Shown: one piece after another, positions 35,719 through 44,863 of the stretch | How positions within the stretch are numbered: the stretch's first letter is position 1 | How the letters are laid out: the number at the start of each line of letters is the position of its first letter | Assembly: GCF_014170335.1 (NCBI RefSeq) | Contig: NZ_LZZS01000034.1 | Location: forward strand, 1-64,000 | DNA from: Achromobacter sp. UMC46 | GTDB taxonomy: Bacteria > Pseudomonadota > Gammaproteobacteria > Burkholderiales > Burkholderiaceae_B | Direction: 5' to 3' | DNA length: 64,000 bases | Translations under genes and position numbers: made by a program | The notes under the pieces: generated by a model | Database searches by the model: none | Told to the model about the DNA's origin: nothing | The model's input: the letters and a program-made list of their open reading frames with translations, nothing else

Positions 35719-36399
35719 TTACGCGGCGCGATCCAGGCGGCGGATGCCGTTCTGCGTGGCCAACAGCGCCACGTCGGCGCCGGCCAACGCAAACAGGCCG
35801 CAGGTGACAACGCCCGCCAGATTGTTCACGCGGGCTTCCAATGCCGGCGCGTCCGTGATGGCCAGGCCCGACACGTCCAGGATGATGTTGCCGTTGTCCG
35901 TGACGAACCCTTCGCGCAGGCGCGGCAGGCCACCCAGGGCCGCCAGCGCGCGCGCCACCGATTCCCGCGCCATCGGGATGACTTCCAGCGGCAGCGGGAA
36001 CTTGCCCAGGGTCTGGACCAGCTTGGATTCGTCGACGATGCAGATGAAGCGCTCGGCGACGGACGCCACGATTTTTTCACGCGTCTGCGCGCCGCCACCG
36101 CCCTTGATCATGTGCAGGTTGGCATCGATTTCGTCGGCGCCGTCCACGTAGATCGGCATGGTCGACACGTCGTTCAAGTCCAGCACCTTCAGGCCATGGC
36201 CCGCCAGGCGGGCCGCGCTGCGCTCCGAACTGGCCACCGTGCCGGCGATCCGACCCTTGAAACGCGCCAGGCCATCGATGAACAGGTCGGCCGTGGAGCC
36301 GGTGCCCACGCCGATGATGGCGTCCGGGCCGGCGACCTGTTCCACGAATTCCAGGGCGGCGTCGGCGGCTTGTTGCTTGAGTGCTTGTTGGGAGAGCAT
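35719..36399 (-). CDS. rpiA: Ribose-5-phosphate isomerase A
   Basis: This enzyme interconverts ribose 5-phosphate and ribulose 5-phosphate in the pentose phosphate pathway. The 226-residue protein has the family motifs GVGTGSTA (phosphate binding, about 31-38), DGADEID (about 88-94) and KGGGGA (about 101-106). The ATG at 36399 matches the family start MLSQQALKQ. The open frame upstream has unrelated sequence. The gene is 190 bp upstream of phoU and 40 bp from the end of the acyl-CoA dehydrogenase gene. Confidence 0.95.
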   Translation of the reverse strand: MLSQQALKQQAADAALEFVEQVAGPDAIIGVGTGSTADLFIDGLARFKGRIAGTVASSERSAARLAGHGLKVLDLNDVSTMPIYVDGADEIDANLHMIKGGGGAQTREKIVASVAERFICIVDESKLVQTLGKFPLPLEVIPMARESVARALAALGGLPRLREGFVTDNGNIILDVSGLAITDAPALEARVNNLAGVVTCGLFALAGADVALLATQNGIRRLDRAA

Positions 36400-36439
36400 G
36401 GCGGTGAAGAATGCGGGTAGGTTGGTCAAGCCGGGAAAT

Positions 36440-38101
36440 TTAGCATGCGGCGGCAGGCCAGGCCCGCGACAGGATCGCCCGGGTGTCGACGCCGGCCGCC
36501 AGCTCGCCGAAAATGCCACCGTCCGCTTGCAGGCGGCTGGTGACAAAGGCCTGCGCGACGGGCCCTGGCGCATGCTGGATCAGCAAGGTGGCCTGCCACA
36601 ACCGCGCCAGCCCGCTTGCGACGCGGCGCGCCTGGAATTCCGCCTGCGCGCCGTCGGCCAGCAAGGACCGCCAGCGCGTCACGGCCTCGTCGAACGCCGG
36701 ATGCTGCCCGGACGCCTGCGCGAATTCCTGCTCCAGCGCGGGCAAGGCCTCGGGCTCGCGCTGCAAGGCGCGCAGCACGTCCAGCGCCATGACGTTGCCG
36801 GACCCTTCCCAAATGGAGTTGACTGGGGTTTCGCGGTAAATCCGGGGCATCGGCCCCTCTTCCACGTAGCCGTTGCCGCCCCAGACTTCCATGCACTCGG
36901 CCACCGCATGGATGGCGCGCTTGCAGATCCAGAGCTTGGCCGCGGGCGTGCCCACGCGCACCAGCGCGCGCGCCTGGGCATCGGCGCGCGCGTCCACCGC
37001 CCGCGCCAGGCGCATTGCCAGGACCATGGCGGCTTCGCTTTCCAGCGCCAGGTCGGCCAGCACGTTGCGCATCAGCGCCTGTTCGATCAACGGTTTGCCG
37101 AAGGCCATGCGATGCCTCGCGTGATGAACGGACTGCACCAGCGCCTGCCTGAGCAGGGCCGCGCTGCCCAGCACGCAGTCCAGCCGGGTCGTGGCCGCCA
37201 TTTCCAGCAGTACGGCCAGGCCTCGTCCGGGCTCGCCCACCATGACGCCCCACGCGCCTTCGAATTCGACTTCGCCGCTGGCGTTGCTGCGGTTGCCCAG
37301 CTTGTCTTTCAGGCGGCGGACGCGGATGGCATTGCGCGGGCCGTCCGGAATCCAGCGCGGCACGAAGAAGCAGCTTAGCCCTTCATCCGTTTGGGCCAGC
37401 ACCAGATGCGCATCCGCCTGCGGCACCGAAAAGAACCATTTATGGCCCACCAGTTCGTACGCGTTGCCCCGGCCCGGCGTGCCCAGCGGCACGGCGCGGG
37501 TGCTGACTGCGCGCAAGTCCGAACCGCCCTGCTTTTCCGTCAGCCCCATGCCGATCAACGCGCTGCGCTTGGCCGACAGGGGCGCATCCGCCCCGTCGAA
37601 TTCGCGCGAATACAGCGCGGGCAGCCATTGCCCGGCAAAGTCGATGGCGCCGGCCGGTTCGCGCTGCAACAGCGGCACTGCGGCGAAGGTCATGGTGGTG
37701 GGGCACAGCGTGCCGGCTTCGACCTGGCCCTGCATCAGGTAGGCGGCGGCCCGCGCGACCTGCGCACCCGGCACGGGCTGCGCCCACGCACGGCTGTGCA
37801 GGCCCCGAGCCAGGATGCCGCCCATCAGCAGGTTCCAGGCGGGGTGGAATTCCACATGATCGATACGATGGCCGCCGCGATCGTAGCCGACCAGCCTGGG
37901 GGGGCAGCGGTTGGCCTCGGCGCCTGCGGCCAGCGTCTGCGCGCGCCCCAGCCAGGCGCCATGCGCGGACAGGTCGCCCGCCCAGTTTTCCGCCCCCTCG
38001 CGCCGCACCGCCTCGCGCAGGGCGGGGTCGGTGTCGTACAGCGAATAGTCTTCCAGGGGCGGAACCTGGTTCTGTACGGTGTGCGTCGCAAACGATGACA
38101 T
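36440..38101 (-). CDS. Acyl-CoA dehydrogenase, AidB-like
   Basis: The FAD-dependent dehydrogenase has 553 residues, with the extended N-terminus (Q-rich start, [17 protein letters not shown]) of the AidB branch. The FAD/substrate segments are [15 protein letters not shown] (about 186-200) and [18 protein letters not shown] sequence [19 protein letters not shown]. AidB in E. coli belongs to the adaptive response to alkylation damage and binds DNA. Its enzymatic role is unclear. The upstream amidase gene is 21 bp away, so the two may be cotranscribed. The exact substrate is unknown. Confidence 0.88.
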   Translation of the reverse strand: MSSFATHTVQNQVPPLEDYSLYDTDPALREAVRREGAENWAGDLSAHGAWLGRAQTLAAGAEANRCPPRLVGYDRGGHRIDHVEFHPAWNLLMGGILARGLHSRAWAQPVPGAQVARAAAYLMQGQVEAGTLCPTTMTFAAVPLLQREPAGAIDFAGQWLPALYSREFDGADAPLSAKRSALIGMGLTEKQGGSDLRAVSTRAVPLGTPGRGNAYELVGHKWFFSVPQADAHLVLAQTDEGLSCFFVPRWIPDGPRNAIRVRRLKDKLGNRSNASGEVEFEGAWGVMVGEPGRGLAVLLEMAATTRLDCVLGSAALLRQALVQSVHHARHRMAFGKPLIEQALMRNVLADLALESEAAMVLAMRLARAVDARADAQARALVRVGTPAAKLWICKRAIHAVAECMEVWGGNGYVEEGPMPRIYRETPVNSIWEGSGNVMALDVLRALQREPEALPALEQEFAQASGQHPAFDEAVTRWRSLLADGAQAEFQARRVASGLARLWQATLLIQHAPGPVAQAFVTSRLQADGGIFGELAAGVDTRAILSRAWPAAAC

Positions 38102-38122
38102 GGCTGCTCCGTGGAAACCCCG

Positions 38123-39652
38123 CTATCTGGCCATGGGCGCCACCAGGGCCCAGGGCCGCAATGCTTCGACCTGCGCCGCCAATTCCAGCAGCAGCGCCTC
38201 GCTGCCCAGCGGCCCCATGACCTGGATGCCGATCGGCAATCCGTCGGACGACACGGCGAACGGGATCGAAATCGCGGGCATGCCGGTCAGGTTGGCCAGG
38301 GGTGCAAAGGGCGAATAGCCGATCACGCCCTTCTTGCCCAGACGGTAGGCCAGGTAGTCGGCGTTGTCCATGGCGTAGCGTCCGATGGGCGCCGGCGGTT
38401 GCGCCAGGACGGGGCTGAGGAACAGGTCGTAGCCCTGGGTTCCGTCCCGATGCAGGAAGCGTCCGATACGGCGCGTGATTTCATGGCAGGTGTCGACGCA
38501 GGCCACGTACTGCGCGCCGGAAATGGCGCGTGCGTACTCGCGCGCGCCCAGCGTGGTGGGCTGCAATTCGTCGGCGGCCAGCCGGCGGCCGCGCGCGGCC
38601 ACGAAGCTGTCGATGGCATTGGCCGCGGCGCTGGCGATCAGCGGCAGCATCGGCGACAGCACCTCTTCGGAACCGACCGGCGGCGCGGCCAACACCAGTT
38701 CGTGCCCCAAGCTGGCGAACAGGCGCGCGGCCTCGTCCACGGCTTCGGCCACTTCCGGATGGATCGCACCGCCTTCGTAAGTGGTGTTGATGAATGCGAT
38801 GCGGCGGCGCGGAGCCGCGTGCGGATCGGCCGCCACCCGCGCCGCGACGGCACGGAAGGATTCCCGCGGGACCGCCGGCGCCGCATAGGGCGCGCCCACG
38901 TCGGCGCCCGCGCTGATATCCAGCGACGCGGCGCAATCGCGCACCGACAAGGTCATCATGTGTTCGGTCGCCAGTCCGCCCCAGCCTTCGCCCTTGAGCG
39001 GCCCCAGCGGCATCAGCCCGCGAGAGGGCTTCAGGCCCAGCACGCCGCAGCACGAAGCCGGGATGCGGATGGAGCCGCCGCCGTCGCTGCCGTGCGCGAT
39101 CCGCACCATGCCGCTGGCCAGCGCCGCCCCCGCGCCGCCGCTGGACCCGCCCGCGCTATGGCCGGCTTTCCAGGGGTTCTGCGTGGGCGGCCCGTAGGCC
39201 GGCGATTCGGTGGTGGGGCTTAACCCAAGCTCGGCGCTGGTCGTGCGGCCGAACGGGATCAGGCCCGCGCGGCGGTAGCGTTTGACGATTTCAGCGTCGA
39301 CGTTCCAGTCGACGTGGCCATACAGCACCGAGCCCATCGCGCTGGGCAGGCCCAGCGCCGCCGTACCCAGGTCTTTCAGCAAGGTGGGCACGCCCAGGAA
39401 AGGCCGGTCCTGCAATTGCGCCACGCGCTGCTCGGGCGTCAGCGCGGCCAGTTCGGCGTCCAGCGCCTGAGCCAGGCGCAGCCCGGCTTCGGGCTGCATG
39501 CCGCACGCGGCATTGATCGAGGGATTGCGCGCCGCCACCCGGTCCACCGCCTGCTGCATTGCAGCAAGCGCGGTCGTGACCCCCTGGGCGATCTCGGCGC
39601 CCAGCGCCGTCGCGTCGAGGGAAGAGGAATCATGGCGTTCAGCGGTGCTCAT
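38123..39652 (-). CDS. Amidase (amidase signature family)
   Basis: The 509-residue hydrolase has the Ser-cisSer-Lys triad of the amidase signature family. The lysine is in TLLKDLG (about 91), and the serines are in the glycine-rich GHSAGGSSGGAGAALASG block (about 166-183). C-terminal segments ANLTGMPAISIPF are typical. It hydrolyses an unidentified amide. The start at 39652 (MSTAERH) was chosen because the longer frame (to 39745) has no ribosome site. It is 21 bp upstream of the acyl-CoA dehydrogenase gene. Confidence 0.88.
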   Translation of the reverse strand: MSTAERHDSSSLDATALGAEIAQGVTTALAAMQQAVDRVAARNPSINAACGMQPEAGLRLAQALDAELAALTPEQRVAQLQDRPFLGVPTLLKDLGTAALGLPSAMGSVLYGHVDWNVDAEIVKRYRRAGLIPFGRTTSAELGLSPTTESPAYGPPTQNPWKAGHSAGGSSGGAGAALASGMVRIAHGSDGGGSIRIPASCCGVLGLKPSRGLMPLGPLKGEGWGGLATEHMMTLSVRDCAASLDISAGADVGAPYAAPAVPRESFRAVAARVAADPHAAPRRRIAFINTTYEGGAIHPEVAEAVDEAARLFASLGHELVLAAPPVGSEEVLSPMLPLIASAAANAIDSFVAARGRRLAADELQPTTLGAREYARAISGAQYVACVDTCHEITRRIGRFLHRDGTQGYDLFLSPVLAQPPAPIGRYAMDNADYLAYRLGKKGVIGYSPFAPLANLTGMPAISIPFAVSSDGLPIGIQVMGPLGSEALLLELAAQVEALRPWALVAPMAR

Positions 39653-39778
39653 GCTTACGATGCTCCAGGGTTCGACGGCAACATGCCGCACGTGCCAGGA
39701 TATCGACAGTCCGCGCAGGCAACAAGCTTGCCGGCCGGGCTGCACCGCCTTGGCGACCGCCCGGCCCCGCCAACCGGA

Positions 39779-41194
39779 TCAGATTCCGCCGCTGGCGGGT
39801 GCGCGCACGCCCTCGGCGTCGTCGTTCAAGCCGCCATCGGCGTCCCCCTCGGCTTCGGCTTCGGCTTCCGGCCCTGCCCCCAATAACCTCAATGCATCAG
39901 CCTCGGGCAAGGCTTCGACGCTTTTCAGATTCCTGAGCATCGCGCGCGTGCGCACCTCGGTCTGGCCGATCTTGTTGCTGGCGGTATCCAGCGTCTTCTT
40001 GACGCTGGCCAGCGTTTCGCCGAACTTGCCGAATTCAGTCTTGACCGCGCGCAGCACCTGCCAGACCTCGGACGACCGCTGCTCGATCGCCAGCGTGCGA
40101 AATCCCATCTGCAGGCTGTTCAGCAAGGCGGCCAGATTGCTGGGCCCCGCCACGTTGATGCGCAGGTCATGCAGCTTGTCCAGCAGGCCCGGCCGCCGCA
40201 GCACCTCGGCGTACAGGCTTTCCGTGGGCAGGAACATGATGGCGAAGTCGGTCGTGTGCGGCGGCGCGACGTACTTGCTGGCGATCAGCCTGGCCTGCAC
40301 CTCGACGGCGCGGCCCAGCGCGGCGCCGGCCGCCTTCACGCCTTCCGTGTCCGCCGCCTCTTGGGCGTCCATCAGCCGCTCGTATTCTTCCTTCGGGAAC
40401 TTCGCGTCGATCGGCAGCCAGACCGGCTCTCCGCCATCGCCCCGACCCGGCAGGCGGATGGCGAATTCGACGACCGCGTCGCTGCCCGGCACCGGCTTGA
40501 TGTTGCTGGCGTACTGATCGGGCGTCATGTTGTCTTCGATCAGCCGGGCCAGTTGCACTTCGCCCCAGGTGCCGCGCGACTTCACGTTGGTCAGCACGCG
40601 TTTCAGGTCACCGACCCCGGCCGCCAGGGCCTGCATTTCGCCCAGGCCTTTATGCACTGCCTCCAGCCGGTCGGACACCAGCTTGAAAGACTCGCCCAGC
40701 CGCTGCTCCAGCGTGGCATGGAGCTTTTCGTCCACGGTCCGGCGCATCTCGTCCAGCTTGGCGCTATTGTCCGCCTGCAACGATTGCAGGCGCTGGTCCA
40801 CGGTGGCGCGCACCTCCATGAGGCGGCGTTCGTTGATCTGAATCAGCCCCTGAAGCTGCTCGCCGAATCCGGCGGCGAACCGGGCCAGGGACTCGGCCGA
40901 CTCCGCGCGCGCGGCTTGGGCGTCGCGCGACAAGCCGGCACGCAGGTCGCCGTGCGATTGCGAGAGTTCCAGCCGCAATGCGCGGGTGGACTCCGCGAAC
41001 TCGCTGCGCAAGCCGCGCTGGCCTTCGGTGATGTCGGCGCGCAGCGCGCGTTCGGTGCGTTCCAGGCCTTCCAGCAGCGCGTCCAGCCGCGCATCCCTTG
41101 CGGGGGGCCGAAGCCACGCCAGCACGGCCGCCAGGCAAGCCAACACCGCGCCACCGGCGGCAACCCAAAGCAGAATGTCGTTCAAAAGAGGCAT
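39779..41194 (-). CDS. rmuC: DNA recombination protein RmuC
   Basis: RmuC limits inversions at short inverted repeats and is a probable nuclease of the PD-(D/E)XK kind. The 471-residue protein has an N-terminal membrane helix (about 6-28). A long coiled coil follows (about 35-190). The RmuC domain lies at about 200-430, with KSRGTWGEVQLARLIEDN and LPIDAKFPKEEYERL. The acidic Glu/Asp-rich C-terminal tail is not conserved. The ATG at 41194 starts the membrane helix (MPLLNDILLW). Genome palindromes such as those described here are the kind of sequence it acts on, though no direct link is shown. Confidence 0.92.
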   Translation of the reverse strand: MPLLNDILLWVAAGGAVLACLAAVLAWLRPPARDARLDALLEGLERTERALRADITEGQRGLRSEFAESTRALRLELSQSHGDLRAGLSRDAQAARAESAESLARFAAGFGEQLQGLIQINERRLMEVRATVDQRLQSLQADNSAKLDEMRRTVDEKLHATLEQRLGESFKLVSDRLEAVHKGLGEMQALAAGVGDLKRVLTNVKSRGTWGEVQLARLIEDNMTPDQYASNIKPVPGSDAVVEFAIRLPGRGDGGEPVWLPIDAKFPKEEYERLMDAQEAADTEGVKAAGAALGRAVEVQARLIASKYVAPPHTTDFAIMFLPTESLYAEVLRRPGLLDKLHDLRINVAGPSNLAALLNSLQMGFRTLAIEQRSSEVWQVLRAVKTEFGKFGETLASVKKTLDTASNKIGQTEVRTRAMLRNLKSVEALPEADALRLLGAGPEAEAEAEGDADGGLNDDAEGVRAPASGGI

Positions 41195-41364
41195 CTCCAA
41201 AGCCGGGATTGTAGGACGCATCAGCGCCGCGCTGTAACCAAACGACATCAGTTTGCGGCTCGCTTCGGCGCAGCCGGCCGGCAACGGGATTAAACTTCGG
41301 GGACCCTGAACTGATCGCTCGGCTCCATTTGAATCCCGCTGATCTCCCTTCCTGTCGACCCTCA

Positions 41365-42030
41365 GTGTCGTTCCAGTCGGTGTTCGGCCCGCTGGACCTG
41401 AACACCGAGCGCCCTCTTGCGACGGGCGGCGACCGCCACATTTTCCAGCACCCGCACGCGCCTTCGCTGCTGGTCAAGGTGATGGACATGCGCGCCCGCG
41501 CCGTGTACCTGGAAGCACGGCCGTTCAAGCGCTGGTACAAGCAGTACCAGCGTGAAAGCGCCTATCGTGTCTATCTGAACGAGTTTTCCGAGTATGTCAC
41601 CACGACCACCCGCCCCTCCGGCGTATGGCAGGTGCCCATGGCGCGCATCCTGGGCGTGGCGCAAACCACGTTGGGACTCGGCCTGCTGGTCGAGAAAATC
41701 ACGGACCCGGCGGGCAACATCGCGCCCACCGTGGCCGATCTGGCCAAACAGGGCAAGGTGGACGACACCTTCTTCGGACAACTGGACGAGTTCTTCGAAG
41801 ATCTGGCCGACGCCCACGTCGTGCTGCATGACGTGTCGGCCAGCAACATCGCCTGTGGCCTGAATGCCGACGGCAAACAGGGCCTGTACCTGATCGACGG
41901 GTTCGGGGTGTTGCCACTGGTTCCGCTCTACGCATGGAGCAAGTCGCTGAACCGCATGCGCATCGCCCGCAAATACAGGGAAATGCGCGCCGCCCTGCTG
42001 AGACGCATCCAGGGCGTGGACCGCGCCTAG
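41365..42030 (+). CDS. YrbL-family protein (kinase-like fold)
   Basis: A 221-residue protein resembling YrbL, a PhoP-regulated protein of enterobacteria with a degenerate protein-kinase fold. LATGGDRHIFQHP acts as the glycine-rich loop, and LLVKVMD holds the Lys. HDVSASNIACGL resembles the catalytic HxDxxxxN loop, and LIDGFG resembles DFG. The start is uncertain. GTG at 41365 (MSFQSVFG) is chosen, TTG at 41329 is the alternative, and no ATG precedes the domain. It ends tail to tail with mpg, the two TAG stops overlapping in CTAG (42027-42030). Function unknown. Confidence 0.78.
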   Translation: MSFQSVFGPLDLNTERPLATGGDRHIFQHPHAPSLLVKVMDMRARAVYLEARPFKRWYKQYQRESAYRVYLNEFSEYVTTTTRPSGVWQVPMARILGVAQTTLGLGLLVEKITDPAGNIAPTVADLAKQGKVDDTFFGQLDEFFEDLADAHVVLHDVSASNIACGLNADGKQGLYLIDGFGVLPLVPLYAWSKSLNRMRIARKYREMRAALLRRIQGVDRA

Positions 42031-42764
42031 CGCATGCCCGGCCGGGGATCCTCGGGCAGCACCACGCCCTGGCGATCCACCCACACGTAGTCGTGCCCGG
42101 CGCGCTGCCCGCGCCGCAGCGGATTGCGCGTGCAGACCGCGGCGTAGGCGGGATCCACATAGCGGTAATGCAGATGTTCGTCCCGCCCCGGCGGGATGCC
42201 CAGGCGCGTCGTGCAGATCAAGGCTTGGGGCGAGTCTCCCACATCTTCGACATAGAGCGCGTTGGGATCGAAGCGGCGCGCGTCCCACTCCGGCACCTTC
42301 AAACCCAGCGACCGGCACAGCAGCGTCTGCCCGGCGCACAGCCGCGACGGCGGGCGCGGCTGGCCTTGCGCATCCGGATTCAACTGCTGCATCCGGGCCA
42401 ACGCATCAGGGCCCGACCGCGCGTCCGTCCAGGGGTGGGCGGATTTGATCAGCACGGCGTTGCCGGGGCCCGCGGCGCTGAAATTCAGCGAATCGCCGCC
42501 CCGCGCGTAATACATGTAGATGACGCCGCCATCCATGAACAGGGCGCGGCGCTTGTGCGTGTAGCCCAGCGATGCATGGCTGCCCTTCTCTTCCAGGTAA
42601 TAGGCTTCGGTCTCGATGATGCGAACCGACAACCACTGGCCGTCCAGCCGGTGTCGGATGACCTTGCCCAGCAGGTCGCGCGCCAGTTCGGCGGCGTCGC
42701 GGTCGAAAAAGGCATCAGGCAACGCCGGTCCGGCGTTGCCTGATGCCTGGATGGAGGCTGCCAT
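42027..42764 (-). CDS. mpg: 3-methyladenine DNA glycosylase (AAG/MPG family)
   Basis: This base-excision enzyme removes alkylated purines from DNA. The 245-residue protein matches the AAG fold. LARDLLGKVIRH starts the domain, IIETEAY holds the catalytic Glu (about 51), GGVIYMYYARG is the Tyr-containing loop, and PRIGIxxG-like sequence TRLGIPPGRDE lies near the end. The first ~20 codons include an 18-bp perfect hairpin followed by TTTTT (42706-42747), so transcripts entering from upstream should often end inside the gene. The gene is 16 bp downstream of the ArsC-like gene. An internal start is not supported, since no Met follows in the conserved domain start. Confidence 0.9.
   Translation of the reverse strand: MAASIQASGNAGPALPDAFFDRDAAELARDLLGKVIRHRLDGQWLSVRIIETEAYYLEEKGSHASLGYTHKRRALFMDGGVIYMYYARGGDSLNFSAAGPGNAVLIKSAHPWTDARSGPDALARMQQLNPDAQGQPRPPSRLCAGQTLLCRSLGLKVPEWDARRFDPNALYVEDVGDSPQALICTTRLGIPPGRDEHLHYRYVDPAYAAVCTRNPLRRGQRAGHDYVWVDRQGVVLPEDPRPGMR
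42706..42747 (-). terminator. Rho-independent terminator inside the 5' end of mpg
   Basis: On the minus strand GGCATCAGGCAACGCCGG (42747-42730) and CCGGCGTTGCCTGATGCC (42728-42711) are perfectly complementary 18-mers with one base between. TTTTT follows at 42710-42706. It begins 17 bases after the mpg ATG and would terminate transcripts coming from the potFGHI/arsC-like operon. Confidence 0.88.
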
Positions 42765-42780
42765 CGCCGCGGGCGCCGTG

Positions 42781-43140
42781 TCAGGCGAAGCGTTCGCCGT
42801 AGCGCTTTTCGCTGAAGCCCACGGTAACTTCCCCGTCCGGCGTCACCGTGACGGGGCGGCGCACCAGCGCGGGATATTCCGCGATCAGTTGGCTCCATTG
42901 GGCATCGGTGTGCGCCGTCTTGCGGTCTTCGGGCAGGTTGCGCCACGTCATCGACGTGCGGTTGACAAGCTTTTCCCAACCGCCGACCTGGTCCGACCAG
43001 GCCTTCAGCGTGGCCGCCGGCACAGGTTGGTCGCGGTAATCGATGAACGCGTGCTCGACGCCATGTTCCGACAACCAGTCGCGCGCCTTGATGCAGGTGC
43101 TGCACTTGGTCAGGCCATACAGGGTGGTTTGCTGCTTCAT
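42781..43140 (-). CDS. ArsC/Spx-family thioredoxin-fold protein (YffB-like)
   Basis: A 119-residue thioredoxin-fold protein. The CxxC motif is in LTKCSTCIKAR (about 13-16). The family helix KLVNRTSMTWRNL and the basic RRPVTVT motif near the C-terminus are present. YffB/ArsC-like reductases use glutathione, and most members of this branch do not reduce arsenate. The ATG at 43140 overlaps the potI stop by 4 bp, so it is the fifth gene of the pot operon, which is unexpected. No arsenic genes are near. Confidence 0.87.
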   Translation of the reverse strand: MKQQTTLYGLTKCSTCIKARDWLSEHGVEHAFIDYRDQPVPAATLKAWSDQVGGWEKLVNRTSMTWRNLPEDRKTAHTDAQWSQLIAEYPALVRRPVTVTPDGEVTVGFSEKRYGERFA

Positions 43141-43946
43141 TTGGATTCGGACTCCTTGCGCCATTGCAGGCGGTTGGCCAGGATCACGCACGTGCCCACC
43201 GCCAGGATGAACAGGGTGGCAAGCGCGTTGATCTCGGGTTTCAGGCCCAGCCGCACGCGCGAGAACACTTCCATCGGCAGCGTGCTGGAACTGGGGCCGG
43301 ACAGGAACGACGCCAGGACGACGTCATCCAGCGACAGGGTGAACGACAGCAGCCACGCCGAGGCCAGCGCGGGCGCGATCAGCGGCAGCGTGATCTTGAA
43401 GAACACGGTGATGGGCGTCGCGCCCAGGTCCAGCGCCGCTTCTTCCAGCGACCGGTCCAGGTCGCGGATGCGGGTCTGGATGACGACGGCCACGAACGCC
43501 ATGCACAGCGTCACGTGCCCCACCCAGATCGTGAAGATGCCGTTCTCGGCCGGCCAGCCCAGGCTGCCCCGCAGCTCGACAAACATCAGCAGCAGCGAAA
43601 TGCCCAGCACGACCTCGGGGATGACCAGCGGCGCGCTCAGCATGCCGACGTACAGCGAGAACCCGCGGAAGCGCCCCATGCGCCCCAGCACGTACCCTGC
43701 CCACGTGCCGATGATGACGGCCGCTGTCGCCGTCATCGCCGCGATGCGGAACGACAGCCAGGCCGACCGCAGCAGCGCGTCGTCATTGAACAGCGCGTGA
43801 TACCAGCGGAACGAAAAGCCCGCCCACGACGTGACCGTGGGCGACTCGTTGAACGAAAACACCATCAGGCTGACGATGGGCACATACAGGAAGAGGTACC
43901 CCAGCCCCAGCACGACGGCGCGCATTGTCTTGTTGGGACCCTTCAT
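43137..43946 (-). CDS. potI: Putrescine/polyamine ABC transporter permease PotI
   Basis: An inner-membrane permease of 269 residues with six hydrophobic segments and the EAA loop EEAALDLGATPITVFFKI (about 165-182). It forms the channel with PotH. The ATG at 43946 overlaps the potH stop (ATGA). The order potF-G-H-I is canonical for a PotFGHI-type system, which imports putrescine in E. coli. Related systems carry spermidine. Confidence 0.92.
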   Translation of the reverse strand: MKGPNKTMRAVVLGLGYLFLYVPIVSLMVFSFNESPTVTSWAGFSFRWYHALFNDDALLRSAWLSFRIAAMTATAAVIIGTWAGYVLGRMGRFRGFSLYVGMLSAPLVIPEVVLGISLLLMFVELRGSLGWPAENGIFTIWVGHVTLCMAFVAVVIQTRIRDLDRSLEEAALDLGATPITVFFKITLPLIAPALASAWLLSFTLSLDDVVLASFLSGPSSSTLPMEVFSRVRLGLKPEINALATLFILAVGTCVILANRLQWRKESESK

Positions 43947-44863
43947 TTGCGGCCTCCGCCGGCTTGTTCCTGCTGTTTGACCTGGTTGTACTGGAAGTAG
44001 ACCAGCGGCACGAGCAGCAGCAGCACCATCACGCAGGTCACCGCCGACGCCATGGGCCAATCGGCGTTATTGAAGAATTCGTTCCACATGACGCGGCCCA
44101 TCATCAGCGTATTGGCGCCCCCCAACATTTCGGGGATCACGTATTCGCCCACGGCCGGGATGAACACCAGCATGGCGCCCGCGATCACGCCCTGGCGCGA
44201 CAGCGGCACGGTGATCTGCCAGAACGCCTGCCAGGGCTTGGCGCCCAGGTCGTAGGCGGCTTCCAACAAGCGCAGGTCCATCTTCACCAGCGTCGCGTAC
44301 AGCGGCAGGATGAAGAACGGCAGGTACGCATAGACCATGCCGATATAGACGGCGACATCGGTGCGGTAGATTTCCAGCGGGCTGGAAATCAGCCCCAGGC
44401 TTTGCAGCAGATTGTTCAAGAGGCCGTCGTTGCGCAGGATGCCGACCCAGGCATACACGCGCAGCAGCAGCGACGTCCAGAACGGCAGGATCACGCCCAG
44501 CAGCAGCAGGTTGCGCACGCGCGGCGACGATCGGGCGATGTAGTACGCGATGGGATAGCCGATCAGCACGCAGATCAGCGTGGTGATGCCGGCGATCTTC
44601 ACCGAGCTCAGGTAGGTCTTGAAATACAGGCTGTCGGTGAACAGCAGGATATAGCCGCGCAGGTGCAGGCTGAACTGCACCGCCTCGTCCTTGAATTCCG
44701 CCAGCGCGGTGTAAGGCGGAATGCCGAACGTCACTTCGGCGAAGCTGATCTTCAGCACCAGCAGGAAGGGCAGCAGCAGGAACAGCACCAGCCAGGCGAA
44801 CGGCGGCACCACCGCCAGCGCCCGGCCCGACGGCAACCAGTCGCGGGGCGAGAACCGGATCAT
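43943..44863 (-). CDS. potH: Putrescine/polyamine ABC transporter permease PotH
   Basis: An inner-membrane permease of 306 residues with six hydrophobic segments and the EAA motif LLEAAYDLGAKPWQAFWQ (about 214-231). It overlaps potG by 4 bp upstream and potI by 4 bp downstream, so all are translationally coupled. Confidence 0.92.
   Translation of the reverse strand: MIRFSPRDWLPSGRALAVVPPFAWLVLFLLLPFLLVLKISFAEVTFGIPPYTALAEFKDEAVQFSLHLRGYILLFTDSLYFKTYLSSVKIAGITTLICVLIGYPIAYYIARSSPRVRNLLLLGVILPFWTSLLLRVYAWVGILRNDGLLNNLLQSLGLISSPLEIYRTDVAVYIGMVYAYLPFFILPLYATLVKMDLRLLEAAYDLGAKPWQAFWQITVPLSRQGVIAGAMLVFIPAVGEYVIPEMLGGANTLMMGRVMWNEFFNNADWPMASAVTCVMVLLLLVPLVYFQYNQVKQQEQAGGGRK

Noticed and set aside
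42781..43140. Arsenate resistance gene
   Set aside because: The ArsC-fold protein resembles YffB/Spx-type members and lies in a polyamine operon with no ars genes nearby.
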